Notes: a model not told the origin generated them from the sequence alone. A stretch of 64,000 nt of DNA from Vreelandella arcis (GCF_900103865.1 NZ_FNII01000006.1:124001-188000), one strand, 5' to 3'. Numbered from the stretch's first letter, positions 20,609 to 29,869 are shown. Translations and numbers: made by a program.

Positions 20609-22843
20609 ATGATGACCGAGTCGAGCCAAACCGCCCCCCTCAACCTGCTGGCGACCTGCCCTAAGGGCATCGAAAGCCTGCTTGCCGACGAACTCGCAGC
20701 GCTGGGTGCCACCCCGGGCAAAACGACCGTGGCAGGTGTGTATTTTACCGCTGATCAAACCACTGCCTACCGTGTCTGCCTTTGGTCGCGGCTTGCCAAC
20801 CGCGTCATTTTGATCGTGACACGCGAGCCCATGATCGAGACCGCCGAGCAGCTGCACAATATTGTCGCGCGGCTGGATTGGACTCGACATTTAGCGCCAG
20901 GTCGAACCATGGCGGTGGATTTTCATGGCCGCAGTGAGCATATCCGACATACGCGCTTTGGCGCGCAAACGGTCAAGGACGGCGTAGTCGATGCGCTGCA
21001 GTTAGCCGGGCAGGCACGCCCCACGATCGATACCAAAACACCGCACCTGCGCTTGTATGCCCACTTACACAGGGCGAATGCGACCATTGGCATCGACCTT
21101 TCGGGGGAAAGCCTGCACCGCCGTGGCTACCGCCGCGATGTGGGTCACGCGCCGCTGAAAGAAAACCTGGCCGCTGCGTTATTGGTTCGGGCCGGCTGGC
21201 CTGAGCGAGCGAAGGCCGGCGAACCGCTTATTGACCCGCTATGTGGCGCGGGAACGCTGCTGATTGAAGCTGCCTTGATGGCGGCTGACCAAGCACCTAA
21301 TTTACACCGCGAACGCTTTGGTTTTCACGGTTGGGCAGGCCACGATGAGGCGCTGTGGCATGAGCTTAAACGCGAGGCGGACGCTCGCGCATCGATTGGC
21401 CGAAAGCGCTGCAAAACGCAGCTGGTAGGCTTTGATGAAAGCCCGGCAGCGCTGTCCGCCGCCAAGGCGAATGCGATGCGTGCCGGTATTCCTGCGTTGC
21501 TGAATCTGCACGGCCAAAGCCTCGCTCAACTGACGCGGCCAGACGAGTTAACCGCTGAGCAGGGCTTGTTGATCACCAACCCGCCCTACGGCGAGCGGTT
21601 AGGCGAGTTGCCTGAGTTGGTGCAGCTTTACGCCCAGCTTGGCGATAAAGCTAAAGCGCTGTTTCCCGGTTGGACGCTGGCCGTGTTTACCGGCAACCCT
21701 GACCTTGGTCACCGCCTTGGCTTACGGGCGCATAAGCAGTACGCGCTGAAAAACGGCGCCTTGGACGCCAAGCTGCTGCTGATGGACATTGACCGCGCGA
21801 CTGGCGGTGATGTGGCAGACAGGTCTGAGGCTGAAGGGCTTGTGGGTAACGGCCAAAAGGGCGACGAGCCCACGACCACTGTGAACGTGCCGCCTAAGGT
21901 GGCTGAGAACGCGCAGATGTTTGCCAACCGGCTAGCCAAAAATCAAAAACGCCTGAAAAAATGGCTGAAGCAAAGCGGTGAAACCTGTTACCGGCTTTAC
22001 GATGCCGATATGCCCGAATACGCCCTGGCGGTCGATTGTTACGGCGACCGGGTGCACGTGCAGGAATACGCAGCGCCGCGCTCGGTGGATCCCACTCATG
22101 CGCAGAAGCGCTTGTTCGATGCGCTAGAGGTGATGCCCGGCGTACTCAATGTTCACCCCAGTAAAATTCACGTTAAACGCCGCGAGCGGCAAACCGGTAG
22201 TGCGCAGTACCAAAAGCGCGAGGCTAGCGGCGAGCGCTTTGAAGTGCGCGAAGGTAGTGCCAGGCTATGGGTGAATCTGCGCGACTACTTGGACACCGGG
22301 TTGTTTCTTGACCATCGCCCCGTGCGTCGCATGCTGGGTGAGATGGCCAGCGGCAAGCGCTTTTTGAACCTATTTTGCTATACCGCAACGGCCACCGTGC
22401 AGGCGGCGTTGGGCGGCGCTAGCGATAGCGTTAGCGTGGATATGTCCAATACCTACCTGGAGTGGGCACGGGATAATTTCACTCTCAACAAGTTGGATCC
22501 GCGGCTGCATCGAGTGGTGCGCGACGACTGCTTTCGCTGGTTGGAAACCGCCAACGCCGAGTTCGACCTGATCTTTATGGATCCGCCGACGTTTTCCAAC
22601 TCCAAGAAGATGCGCGATACGCTGGATGTGCAGCGCGATCACGCGCGTTTAGTGGCGTTGGCCATGGCCCGATTGGCCCCTGGCGGCACTTTGGTCTTCT
22701 CCAACAATCAGCGCCGTTTCAAGCTGGATGAATCGCTTAGCGAGCAATTTGTTGTCGAGGACATTACCTCGCGCAGCTTTGACCCGGACTTTCAACGTCG
22801 CAGCAACGCGCACCATGTGTACTTGCTACGCCACCGCGAATAA
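20609..22843 (+). CDS. rlmL: Bifunctional 23S rRNA methyltransferase RlmKL (m2G2445 and m7G2069)
   Basis: The 744-residue protein joins two methyltransferases. The N-terminal part has a THUMP domain, then RlmL with DPLCGAGTLLIEAALMA and TNPPYGERLGEL, which makes m2G2445. The C-terminal RlmK half has FLNLFCYTATATVQA, and MDPPTFSNSKKM, which makes m7G2069. Length and order match the E. coli fusion (702 aa), with a slightly longer linker near residues 395-440. ATG codons at 20609 and 20612 are both possible starts. Confidence 0.96.
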   Translation: MMTESSQTAPLNLLATCPKGIESLLADELAALGATPGKTTVAGVYFTADQTTAYRVCLWSRLANRVILIVTREPMIETAEQLHNIVARLDWTRHLAPGRTMAVDFHGRSEHIRHTRFGAQTVKDGVVDALQLAGQARPTIDTKTPHLRLYAHLHRANATIGIDLSGESLHRRGYRRDVGHAPLKENLAAALLVRAGWPERAKAGEPLIDPLCGAGTLLIEAALMAADQAPNLHRERFGFHGWAGHDEALWHELKREADARASIGRKRCKTQLVGFDESPAALSAAKANAMRAGIPALLNLHGQSLAQLTRPDELTAEQGLLITNPPYGERLGELPELVQLYAQLGDKAKALFPGWTLAVFTGNPDLGHRLGLRAHKQYALKNGALDAKLLLMDIDRATGGDVADRSEAEGLVGNGQKGDEPTTTVNVPPKVAENAQMFANRLAKNQKRLKKWLKQSGETCYRLYDADMPEYALAVDCYGDRVHVQEYAAPRSVDPTHAQKRLFDALEVMPGVLNVHPSKIHVKRRERQTGSAQYQKREASGERFEVREGSARLWVNLRDYLDTGLFLDHRPVRRMLGEMASGKRFLNLFCYTATATVQAALGGASDSVSVDMSNTYLEWARDNFTLNKLDPRLHRVVRDDCFRWLETANAEFDLIFMDPPTFSNSKKMRDTLDVQRDHARLVALAMARLAPGGTLVFSNNQRRFKLDESLSEQFVVEDITSRSFDPDFQRRSNAHHVYLLRHRE

Positions 22844-22867
22844 AGTGAAGTACCAGGGGCCGGTGAG

Positions 22868-23203
22868 ATGATTTGGTTAACGATTTACACCACCCAGGGC
22901 TGCCACCTTTGCGACGAGCTTGAGGCGCGGGTGGCCGCGTTAACCCACCCAGTCATTGAGTGGCAGCGCGTTGAGGTGAGCGACGACGAGGCGCTGATGG
23001 CGCGCTACGGCGAACGCATCCCCGTGTTAGCGGACGACAAGGGCCAAGAGCTGGATCGGGGCAATGAGCTTGAACGCTTAACTACCTGGCTGCGGCAACG
23101 GGGTTGGCTTGATGAAGCAGCGTTGAGCGCTCTCAGCGCGCCGGTGGAAACCTCGGCGCGGGGTGGCGCGCATCAGCGTAACGGGCGGCGTTTTCTGGGT
23201 TGA
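22868..23203 (+). CDS. Glutaredoxin-like protein (DUF836 family)
   Basis: A 111-residue thioredoxin-fold protein with the redox pair CHLC near residue 12 in IYTTQGCHLCDELEA and the cis-proline in RIPVL. Such short proteins are annotated as glutaredoxin-family or DUF836; they may reduce disulfides, but no partner is known. It starts 24 bases after rlmKL and is probably cotranscribed. The C-terminus (about 90-111) is a basic tail outside the fold. Confidence 0.82.
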   Translation: MIWLTIYTTQGCHLCDELEARVAALTHPVIEWQRVEVSDDEALMARYGERIPVLADDKGQELDRGNELERLTTWLRQRGWLDEAALSALSAPVETSARGGAHQRNGRRFLG

Positions 23204-23209
23204 AGAGTG

Positions 23210-23491
23210 CTAGAGTGCGTCGAGCAGTGACAGCTGGCGCATGGCTTCTTGGCCTTCCGGGGTGTGATCGGCGACGTCTAAGACTTTACGAAACCCTCGT
23301 GATGTTTGGATGGTGGCCTCATCTTCCAGCCACATATGGGCTTGGGCCAAGGTGTCGGCCAACTGGTGCTTCAGACCGCCATACTGGGTGCCGATTTGCC
23401 CCCAGGCGCGGCTAAAAATCCAATCACCCAGCATATCCTGGTGAATATGGATCAGCACGTAGTCATGGTCGGTTTCCCAGCGTACGATCAA
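23210..23491 (-). CDS. Small WGR-like domain protein
   Basis: A 93-residue protein read from TTG 23491, which follows AAGGAG by 6 bases; a longer frame to 23788 overlaps pdxB antisense and is rejected. The sequence VRWETDHDYVLIHIHQDMLG and RAWGQIGTQYGG fit the pattern of WGR domains, which in other proteins bind nucleic acid. It converges on the glutaredoxin-like gene with 6 bases between stops and is divergent from pdxB. Function unknown; the domain call is by eye. Confidence 0.65.
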   Translation of the reverse strand: MIVRWETDHDYVLIHIHQDMLGDWIFSRAWGQIGTQYGGLKHQLADTLAQAHMWLEDEATIQTSRGFRKVLDVADHTPEGQEAMRQLSLLDAL

Positions 23492-23575
23492 TTTAGTCTC
23501 CTTAAATGCCGCTAAAATACGCCTGCACCCCAAGCGATTGCGGGCGTATTGTAAAGCTCGGATAAGCAAACGCCT

Positions 23576-24721
23576 ATGAAACTTGTTATCGATGCGAATA
23601 TTCCTGCCGCCGACGCTTGCTTTGCGCCTTTTGGCACACCTATCCGCGTGCCCGGGCGCGAGATTAGCGCAGCCGAGGTGGCGGATGCCGATGCGTTGAT
23701 TGTGCGCTCGGTAACCCAGGTTAACGAGGCACTCCTCGCCGATAGCCGCGTGGGGTTTGTGGGCACCTGTACGATCGGCACCGACCACGTGGATCAGGCC
23801 TTTCTGGAAGAGCGTGGTATCGGCTTTGCCAGTGCACCGGGCTGTAACGCTGAAGCGGTGGTGGATTATGTGTTAAGTAGCCTGCTGACGCTTGCTGAGC
23901 GGAAGGGCTGGTCACTCGGTGAGCGCAGCGTGGGCATCGTGGGGGTGGGCAACGTGGGTAACCGGCTGCTGGCGCGGTTAACGGCGCTGGGCGTGCCGAC
24001 GCTTGTCTGCGACCCGCCGCGGGCTGAGCGCGAAGGCACGCAGGGGTTTGCCGAACTCGATGAACTCATCGACCGTTGCGATGTGCTGTGCCTGCATACG
24101 CCGCTGGTGGCGTCAGGCCCTTACGCCACCCACCATTTGCTCGATGCACAGCGCATCAACGAATTGGCGCCGGGGAGTATATTGCTGAACGCAGGGCGCG
24201 GCGACTGTGTGGATAGCCTGGCGCTGCGCAGCCGCTTGGCGGGTAAAGGGGATATAACCGCGGTGCTGGATGTGTGGGAGCAGGAGCCGGCCATTGACCC
24301 CAGCTTGCGCGATTTAGCGGCGCTGGCGACGCCGCACATTGCCGGCTATAGCCTGGACGGTAAACTGCGCGGCAGTTGGATGATTCACCAGGCGCTGGCT
24401 CGCCATCTAGGCCAGCCGAGTCGCCTCACGTTTAGCGAGCTTTGTCCGCCGCCTGCGCTGGCCAGCTTGACGCTTGAACAAGCGTTGCCGGTGGATGATG
24501 CGCTTAGGCTATGTACACGGGCGGTTTACGATGTACGCCGTGACCACGATATGCTTCAGCGCCAGGTGCTTGGTTTAGGCATGACGAAGGGCTTTGACCG
24601 CTGCCGTGCCGATTACCCATTGCGCCGTGAATTCGCCACGCTCAACGTGCAGCTTTCAGAGGAAGCAGTAGCGCTAGAGGGTATGCTGCGTGGGGCAGGG
24701 TTTGGTGTGAGTAGTAATTAA
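23576..24721 (+). CDS. pdxB: Erythronate-4-phosphate dehydrogenase
   Basis: PdxB carries out the second step of the DXP-dependent pyridoxal phosphate route. The 381-residue protein has a D-2-hydroxyacid dehydrogenase core with NAD motif GIVGVGNVGNRL, the catalytic Arg in LLNAGRGDCVD and the His in TPHIAGYSLDGK, and the PdxB-specific C-terminal dimer domain beginning LCPPPALA. Normal length. The gene stands alone. Confidence 0.95.
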   Translation: MKLVIDANIPAADACFAPFGTPIRVPGREISAAEVADADALIVRSVTQVNEALLADSRVGFVGTCTIGTDHVDQAFLEERGIGFASAPGCNAEAVVDYVLSSLLTLAERKGWSLGERSVGIVGVGNVGNRLLARLTALGVPTLVCDPPRAEREGTQGFAELDELIDRCDVLCLHTPLVASGPYATHHLLDAQRINELAPGSILLNAGRGDCVDSLALRSRLAGKGDITAVLDVWEQEPAIDPSLRDLAALATPHIAGYSLDGKLRGSWMIHQALARHLGQPSRLTFSELCPPPALASLTLEQALPVDDALRLCTRAVYDVRRDHDMLQRQVLGLGMTKGFDRCRADYPLRREFATLNVQLSEEAVALEGMLRGAGFGVSSN

Positions 24722-24845
24722 ATGGCGATTGGTGCGAGTGTTTGTAGTGCCATAACGTATTTTTTCAAGAAGTAAAAGGACTGCTAGGTGTTTGCAACCA
24801 GCAGTGTGTATTTATGTGTAGGAATAAACTGTTGCTATAGCAGCT

Positions 24846-24874
24846 TTGACGCTTTGATGTTCTGACGCTATAGT
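24846..24874 (+). promoter_or_regulatory. Sigma-70 promoter of the toxin-antitoxin operon
   Basis: TTGACG (24846-24851) and TATAGT (24869-24874) are 17 bases apart, 30 bases before the antitoxin ATG. Repeats GACGCT and GACG around it may be the antitoxin operator. Confidence 0.65.
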
Positions 24875-24904
24875 GCTAAGACGTCACGAAATTTGGAAAA
24901 CATC

Positions 24905-25138
24905 ATGAGTAAGACATCGAAGCGTTCTACGGTTTATTTTGATTCTGAGTTACATGCTGCGTTGCGGTTGAAGGCCGCGCATACGCATCGTTCGTTATCA
25001 GATATCGTCAACGATGCTGTTCGTGAGGCACTAGCTGAGGATCAAGAAGATTTGGCGGCATTCGATGAACGAGTTTCCGAACCAACAATGAGCTATGAGG
25101 CGTTGCTGGACGATTTGAAGGCCCATGGCAAATTATAA
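24905..25138 (+). CDS. Antitoxin, ribbon-helix-helix (CopG-like)
   Basis: A 77-residue protein beginning MSKTSKRSTVYFDSELHAAL, with the beta strand STVYFD and helices HRSLSDIVNDAVREAL of a ribbon-helix-helix DNA-binding fold, then an acidic C-terminus (AFDERVSEPTMSYEALLDD) that likely wraps the toxin. It overlaps the toxin gene by 14 bases and should repress the promoter just upstream. ATG 24905 is preferred to the TTG at 24893. Confidence 0.88.
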   Translation: MSKTSKRSTVYFDSELHAALRLKAAHTHRSLSDIVNDAVREALAEDQEDLAAFDERVSEPTMSYEALLDDLKAHGKL

Positions 25139-25388
25139 GCTTGTCTTCAGGAAATCTGTCTCCAAAGATTTTCGGCCAATTCCAAACAAAGACGTTACCC
25201 GCATTCTTAAGCGCATAGAGGAGCTGCAAGAAGAACCCCGTCCTATCGGTAGTGAAAAGCTTTCAGGACAAGAGCGCTACCGTATTCGGCAGGGTGTTTA
25301 TAGAATTATATATGAAGTGGCAGATGAGCTTCTTGTCGTGACTGTCGTTAAGGTTGGGCACCGAAAGCATGTCTATAAGCGTAGCTAA
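25125..25388 (+). CDS. RelE/ParE-superfamily toxin
   Basis: An 87-residue basic protein with the family layout: YKLVFRKSVSKDFRPIP at the start, LSGQERYRIRQGVYRIIYEV in the centre, and VTVVKVGHRKHVYKR at the end. The Arg in YRIRQG and the terminal H-R-K-x-V-Y are the usual active-site region of RelE-type mRNA interferases. It could instead act on gyrase, as ParE does; the sequence alone does not decide. Expressed from the antitoxin promoter. Confidence 0.9.
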   Translation: MANYKLVFRKSVSKDFRPIPNKDVTRILKRIEELQEEPRPIGSEKLSGQERYRIRQGVYRIIYEVADELLVVTVVKVGHRKHVYKRS

Positions 25389-25416
25389 TGCTTCTGATGT
25401 CAAACCCAATACAGAA

Positions 25417-25440
25417 TAAGGCCCGCAGATGCGGGCCTTA
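25417..25440. terminator. Bidirectional hairpin between the toxin gene and htpX
   Basis: TAAGGCCCGC and GCGGGCCTTA form a perfect 10-bp stem with AGAT loop between convergent genes. The T-tract is short on both sides. Confidence 0.65.
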
Positions 25441-25463
25441 AACTTATGGAGCTGCTGAAAAAC

Positions 25464-26369
25464 TTACTGCCGATAAGCGGCTTCTTTTAGCGCGCGAATG
25501 CGGTCATCCAGCGGCGGGTGGCTGGCAAACAGTTGCTCTATCAGCGAGCGTGTCTGGCCTTTGGTGATTGCCATGGCGCGCAGGGTATCGGGCATTTGGT
25601 CGGGCAGTTCGGTTTCGCTTTTTAGCCGAGCCAGGGCGTTGACCATAGCCCCGGTGCCGGCTAAGCGCGCGCCGGCCTCGTCGGCGCGGTATTCGCGAAA
25701 GCGCGAGAACCACGCCACGATGGCCGAGGCCAGGATGCCAAAGACAATCTCGGCGACGATCACGACGGCGAAGTAGCCAATAAAGCCCAGCCCGCCTTCG
25801 CCACCGCTGCGGCTCTTCAAGAAGCTATCGACCAAGTGGGCGACGACGCGGGCAAAGAACATCACGAAGGTGTTAACCACCCCTTGAATCAAGGCAAGGG
25901 TGACCATGTCACCGTTAGCTACGTGACCGATCTCGTGGGCCAGTACGGCGCGCACTTCCTCGGGGCGCATGCGGTTTAAAAGACCCGCGGACACCGCGAC
26001 CAGGGCATCATCTTTGTTCCACCCGGTGGCGAACGCATTAGACTGCTGGGCGGGGAAAATGCCCACCTCCGGCGTCTTGATGCCCGCTTCATGGGCAAGC
26101 TCGGCGACGGTGTCGAGTAACCACTTTTCGGTTGAGTTCGACGGGGTTTCAATGATCACGGTGCCGGTGCTGCGCTTGGCCATCCACTTTGAAATGAACA
26201 GCGATATCATTGACCCGGCCATACCGAAGATAAAGCAGAAAATCAGTAAGCCGGTGAAGTTGATGCCTTGGGCATTGAGGTAGCTTTCAACCCCAAGCAG
26301 TCGTAGCGTCAGGCTGGCGACCAACAACACCGCAATGTTGGTGCCTAAGAACAGCAAAATGCGCATCAT
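25464..26369 (-). CDS. htpX: Membrane zinc metalloprotease HtpX
   Basis: HtpX degrades misfolded inner-membrane proteins. The 301-residue protein has two N-terminal membrane segments (about 5-25 and 38-60), the zinc motif HEIGH at 145-149, two further hydrophobic segments (about 155-180 and 197-222), and the third ligand in [10 protein letters not shown]. Length and layout are typical. A GGGAGA ribosome site lies before ATG 26369. It lies downstream of alaA on the same strand. Confidence 0.96.
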   Translation of the reverse strand: MMRILLFLGTNIAVLLVASLTLRLLGVESYLNAQGINFTGLLIFCFIFGMAGSMISLFISKWMAKRSTGTVIIETPSNSTEKWLLDTVAELAHEAGIKTPEVGIFPAQQSNAFATGWNKDDALVAVSAGLLNRMRPEEVRAVLAHEIGHVANGDMVTLALIQGVVNTFVMFFARVVAHLVDSFLKSRSGGEGGLGFIGYFAVVIVAEIVFGILASAIVAWFSRFREYRADEAGARLAGTGAMVNALARLKSETELPDQMPDTLRAMAITKGQTRSLIEQLFASHPPLDDRIRALKEAAYRQ

Positions 26370-26517
26370 GTGGCGGATTCTCCCTTGGGTGTAACCGTCT
26401 TAAGTGTGACTGCGTTGAGTAGTACAGTAGCCATCGGGCCGTACTGGTTTGATTAGATACGTGCGCTACGCTTGGGTTTCAAGTACTAACGGCCATTCTG
26501 TTGATTTATTGCGGTTA

Positions 26518-27765
26518 TTATTGCCGATAGCGCGCCAGAAAGTTAGCAAAACGATCCAGTGCGTCGCCCAACTGGTCAGCCCAGGGCAGGGTGACAATGC
26601 GCACGTGGTCAGGCTCCGGCCAGTTAAACGCAGTGCCTTGAACCAGTAGGATTTTTTCTTGCAGCAGCAGATCAAGCACCAGCTGCTGGTCGTCCTTGAT
26701 GTTAAACACCTTGGGGTCGAGGCGTGGGAAGGCATACAGCGCCCCTTTGGGAGTCACGCAGGAAACCCCGGGGATGGCATTGAGCTTTTCCACGGTGATA
26801 TCGCGCTGGGCCAGCAAACGCCCGCCGGGCAGGATCAGATCGTTGATCGACTGATAGCCGCCCAGTGCTGTCTGAATGGCATGCTGGGCGGGTACGTTGG
26901 CACACAGGCGCATCGAGGCCAGCATGGTCAGCCCCTGGATATAGTCGCTGGCATGGAGTTTGGCGAGGGAGCCTGAAATGGTCATCCAGCCAGAACGAAA
27001 CCCGGCGCAGCGGTAGCTTTTCGATAGACCGTTCATGGTGATTACCAACTGGTCGTCGTCCGCCAGCGCGCCGGTGGCGGTATGTTCCACGCCGTCGTAG
27101 AGAATCTTGTCGTAGATTTCATCGGAGAACACCACCAGGTTGTGCTGCTTGGCAATGTCCAACACCTCGCGCACCACTGCGGGTGGGTAAACCGCACCGG
27201 TAGGATTGTTGGGGTTGATCAACACGATGGCGCGGGTGTGGTGGGTGATTTTAGCGCGAATATCGGCCATGTCCGGTGCCCAGTCGGCCTGCTCATCGCA
27301 CAAATAATGCACCCCGTGGCCACCGGACAGGTGGGCGGCGGCTGTCCATAGTGGATAATCGGGCGCGGGGATCAGCACTTCGTCACCGTCGTTGAGCAGC
27401 GCCTGCATGGCCATCACGATCAGCTCTGAAACGCCGTTGCCGATATAAATATCTTCGATGCCAACCCCGGGAATCTCTTTGCGTTGGCACTCCTGCATAA
27501 TCGCCTTGCGCGCCGAATAAAGCCCTTTGGAATCACAGTAGCCTTGGGCAGTGGGCAGGTTGCGCATCACGTCCTGAAGAATTTCTTCTGGTGCCTCAAA
27601 GCCAAACGGCGCGGGGTTGCCGATATTGAGCTTGAGAATCCGCTGGCCTTCTTCTTCCAGGCGCTTGGCGTGGTCAAGCACCGGGCCGCGAATGTCGTAG
27701 CAGACGTTGCTCAGCTTGTGCGATTTTTTAAGCGTGGGCGATTCTAGAGGTTGGGGGGTGTCCAT
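26518..27765 (-). CDS. alaA: Alanine transaminase (glutamate-pyruvate aminotransferase) AlaA
   Basis: A class I aminotransferase of 415 residues. Motifs: KLNIGNPAPFGFEAP, NPNNPTGAVYP, SDEIYDKILYDG and the PLP lysine in NGLSKSYRCAGFRSGW. The sequence closely follows E. coli AlaA, the main alanine-forming enzyme. htpX and alaA are also neighbours in pseudomonads. The ribosome site before ATG 27765 is weak (GGAAAT). Confidence 0.93.
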   Translation of the reverse strand: MDTPQPLESPTLKKSHKLSNVCYDIRGPVLDHAKRLEEEGQRILKLNIGNPAPFGFEAPEEILQDVMRNLPTAQGYCDSKGLYSARKAIMQECQRKEIPGVGIEDIYIGNGVSELIVMAMQALLNDGDEVLIPAPDYPLWTAAAHLSGGHGVHYLCDEQADWAPDMADIRAKITHHTRAIVLINPNNPTGAVYPPAVVREVLDIAKQHNLVVFSDEIYDKILYDGVEHTATGALADDDQLVITMNGLSKSYRCAGFRSGWMTISGSLAKLHASDYIQGLTMLASMRLCANVPAQHAIQTALGGYQSINDLILPGGRLLAQRDITVEKLNAIPGVSCVTPKGALYAFPRLDPKVFNIKDDQQLVLDLLLQEKILLVQGTAFNWPEPDHVRIVTLPWADQLGDALDRFANFLARYRQ

Positions 27766-27823
27766 GAGCGGTTATTTCCAAAAAGTGTCCAGTGGCCGCG
27801 CGGCATTGCCGGTCGATGCGCCA

Positions 27824-28777
27824 TTATGCGTCGGAATGCGAGGCGCTGTCTTCGTCGTCGTGTGCGGGCGGCGGCGGAATATCGTCGGGGGTTTCCAGCG
27901 TCAGCCTGCCTAGCTTGCCGTCGCGCAACTCGTGCAGCAAGACCTCGGCACCGCGGTGCAGGTCGACTTCACCGCCGGGACGCAGGCCACCGCGCTTGCC
28001 GGCGATTTCCTTGAGGATCGCGTGGCCGTCAAAGCCAGCAAGTGCCAGGAAATCAGGCTTTTGCGGGCCGTCGGCATCGACCTCATCGGCGCTGGGCGGC
28101 GCATACGCGGGCAGCGCCTTGAGCTTGTAGCGGGCGGTCAGCGCATCCGGGTAGCGCTTGGCCAACTCGGCGCTGGTGACGATGGCCACGTCGATGTACT
28201 CGATGGCGGTATCACGAATCGCCCCGCTGGCGGCGAGCCGGTAGGCGCTGGCCTGGTCTTCAATTTTGGGCCATAGCACCCCTGGGGTGTCGACCAGCGC
28301 CACGCGCCCGTCGATGCGAACTTTTTGCTGGCGCTTGGTAACGGCTGGCTCGTTGCCGGTTTTGGCGATTTTGCGCTTCGCCAGGCCGTTAATCAGCGTC
28401 GACTTGCCCACGTTGGGGATGCCCATGACCATCACGCGAACATCCCGGTCGGCACGCACCGCACCGGCTAATGCGTGGCACAGCTTGGGGATTTGTTTAA
28501 GTTCGCGGGTGTTGGTGGTGGTTACCGCCAGCGCGCGCATATCGTCCTGGGCGTCGAAAAACGCCACCCACTCGGCGGTGCGTTCCGGGTCGGCGAGATC
28601 CGCACGGGAGAGAAGCTTGAGCACCGGCTTATGGCGGGTCAGCTCGGCCAGCATAGGATTGGCGCTCGAATAGGGCAGACGCGCATCGAGCACCTCGATG
28701 ACCACGTCAATTTCCGGCAGCGCCTCCTGAATCTGGCGGCGGGCCTTGTTCATGTGTCCGGGGAACCAGCCGAGCAT
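27824..28777 (-). CDS. rbgA: Ribosome biogenesis GTPase RbgA/YlqF
   Basis: A circularly permuted GTPase of 317 residues for late 50S assembly. Motif order is G4 (LLSRADLAD, replacing NKxD), then G1 GIPNVGKSTLING, then G3 DTPGVLWP, as expected for the permuted family. It begins MLGWFPGHMNKARRQI at ATG 28777 behind AGGAGA. The C-terminus ends in an acidic tail. Asn to Ser in G4 is a mild deviation from the usual NKxD. Confidence 0.93.
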   Translation of the reverse strand: MLGWFPGHMNKARRQIQEALPEIDVVIEVLDARLPYSSANPMLAELTRHKPVLKLLSRADLADPERTAEWVAFFDAQDDMRALAVTTTNTRELKQIPKLCHALAGAVRADRDVRVMVMGIPNVGKSTLINGLAKRKIAKTGNEPAVTKRQQKVRIDGRVALVDTPGVLWPKIEDQASAYRLAASGAIRDTAIEYIDVAIVTSAELAKRYPDALTARYKLKALPAYAPPSADEVDADGPQKPDFLALAGFDGHAILKEIAGKRGGLRPGGEVDLHRGAEVLLHELRDGKLGRLTLETPDDIPPPPAHDDEDSASHSDA

Positions 28778-28839
28778 GGGTTTCTCCTGCAGATAACAAA
28801 TGCGCTGCATCTTAACAGAAGGTGGTCAATAAACGGTTG

Positions 28840-28888
28840 TTGACGCGAGATCTCGCTCGTATATTCATTTGTGGTATAAAGTTATAAT
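28840..28888 (+). promoter_or_regulatory. AT-rich promoter region of the yeeE pair
   Basis: A perfect TATAAT lies at 28883-28888, 61 bases before the first YeeE gene, but its -35 is poor; TTGACG at 28840-28845 is followed after 14 bases by TATATT. The AT-rich stretch 28859-28895 may also hold a regulator site. Confidence 0.35.
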
Positions 28889-28949
28889 TTAATACGCGTG
28901 GCGTCGCCGCGAAGCAATCGTACAAGCAATCGAAATCGAGGAGGGCAGC

Positions 28950-29405
28950 ATGGAACTGGCATCGAGCCTGCAGGGGCTTGCGGGCGGTATCTTGATCGGT
29001 ATCTCGGCGGTCTGGCTGATGGCAAGCCTGGGACGAATTGCCGGTATTAGCGGTATTGTCGGCACCTTGATAACCCAGCGCCCCCAAGGCGATAGCGCCT
29101 GGCGGCTGGCTTTTTTAGCCGGACTGGTTAGCGGTCCGTTGGTATTGATGCTTTTTGGTGGCGGGCTAGGCAACGTCGTCAATAGCCCCGGCGAGGTGAT
29201 CGGGGAGCCGCTCGGCGGCGTGTCGTTGATGTTAGTGGCCGGTTTACTGGTGGGGCTGGGTACCGGGTTAGGCAGTGGCTGCACCAGTGGCCATGGGGTG
29301 TGCGGGCTGGCCCGTCTCTCGCCGAGGTCTTTGGCAGCTACAGTAACCTTTTTGCTCGCCGCGCTGGTCACGGTGTATGTCCAGCGCCACGTCTTGGGAG
29401 CTTGA
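28950..29405 (+). CDS. YeeE/YedE-family membrane protein, first half
   Basis: A 151-residue protein with about four membrane segments and the signature GSGCTSGHGVCGLARLSPRS. The family includes the thiosulfate importer TsuA; the cysteines in GxGCTxGHxxCG bind the sulfur substrate. Here the protein is half length and pairs with the next gene, as in many split YeeE/YedE systems that act with sulfide or thiosulfate metabolism. The start ATG 28950 has GAGGAGGG upstream. Confidence 0.88.
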   Translation: MELASSLQGLAGGILIGISAVWLMASLGRIAGISGIVGTLITQRPQGDSAWRLAFLAGLVSGPLVLMLFGGGLGNVVNSPGEVIGEPLGGVSLMLVAGLLVGLGTGLGSGCTSGHGVCGLARLSPRSLAATVTFLLAALVTVYVQRHVLGA

Positions 29406-29407
29406 GC

Positions 29408-29827
29408 ATGAAAAAACAATACCTGACTTTGGCAGCCAGCTATTTGGCCGGGTTGCTGTTTAGTCTAGGACTGGCCGTATCGGGCATGACCGACCCGGCA
29501 AGGGTCGTTGGATTCTTGGATATTGCCGGCAACTGGGATCCAACGCTAATGTTTGTGTTGGGCGGCGCGGTTATCACCACTTTTATTGGTTACCGGTGGG
29601 TGTTTAAGCAACCTACCCCCTGGTTGGCTGGGCGCTTTGCGTTGCCCACCAAAAGAGACTTAGACGCTAAATTGCTGGGCGGCGCGGCGCTGTTCGGCGT
29701 GGGCTGGGGGCTGTCGGGCTATTGCCCAGGGCCTGCGATTGCATCCCTGGGCGGGGTTTCGTTACCGCTGGTGGCGATGTTGGCAACCATGGTGCTGGGC
29801 TGGTGGATCGCCAAGCGCATCGCCTAA
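29408..29827 (+). CDS. YeeE/YedE-family membrane protein, second half
   Basis: A 139-residue membrane protein starting two bases after the preceding stop, with GGAG spanning the junction. It contains FSLGLAVSGMTDPARVVGFLD and GLSGYCPGPAIASLG, the marks of the second half of the split transporter. The conserved cysteine of GYCPGPA complements those of the first half. The two together would make a full YeeE channel. It converges on the DsbG-like gene. Confidence 0.88.
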   Translation: MKKQYLTLAASYLAGLLFSLGLAVSGMTDPARVVGFLDIAGNWDPTLMFVLGGAVITTFIGYRWVFKQPTPWLAGRFALPTKRDLDAKLLGGAALFGVGWGLSGYCPGPAIASLGGVSLPLVAMLATMVLGWWIAKRIA

Positions 29828-29869
29828 GGTAGGCATTGCAGGCCTTGCGACGACTAAAAGACGTCGTGA

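Noticed and set aside
23492-23788. N-terminal extension of the WGR-like gene
   Set aside because: It overlaps pdxB antisense, and the TTG start with AAGGAG explains the gene without it.
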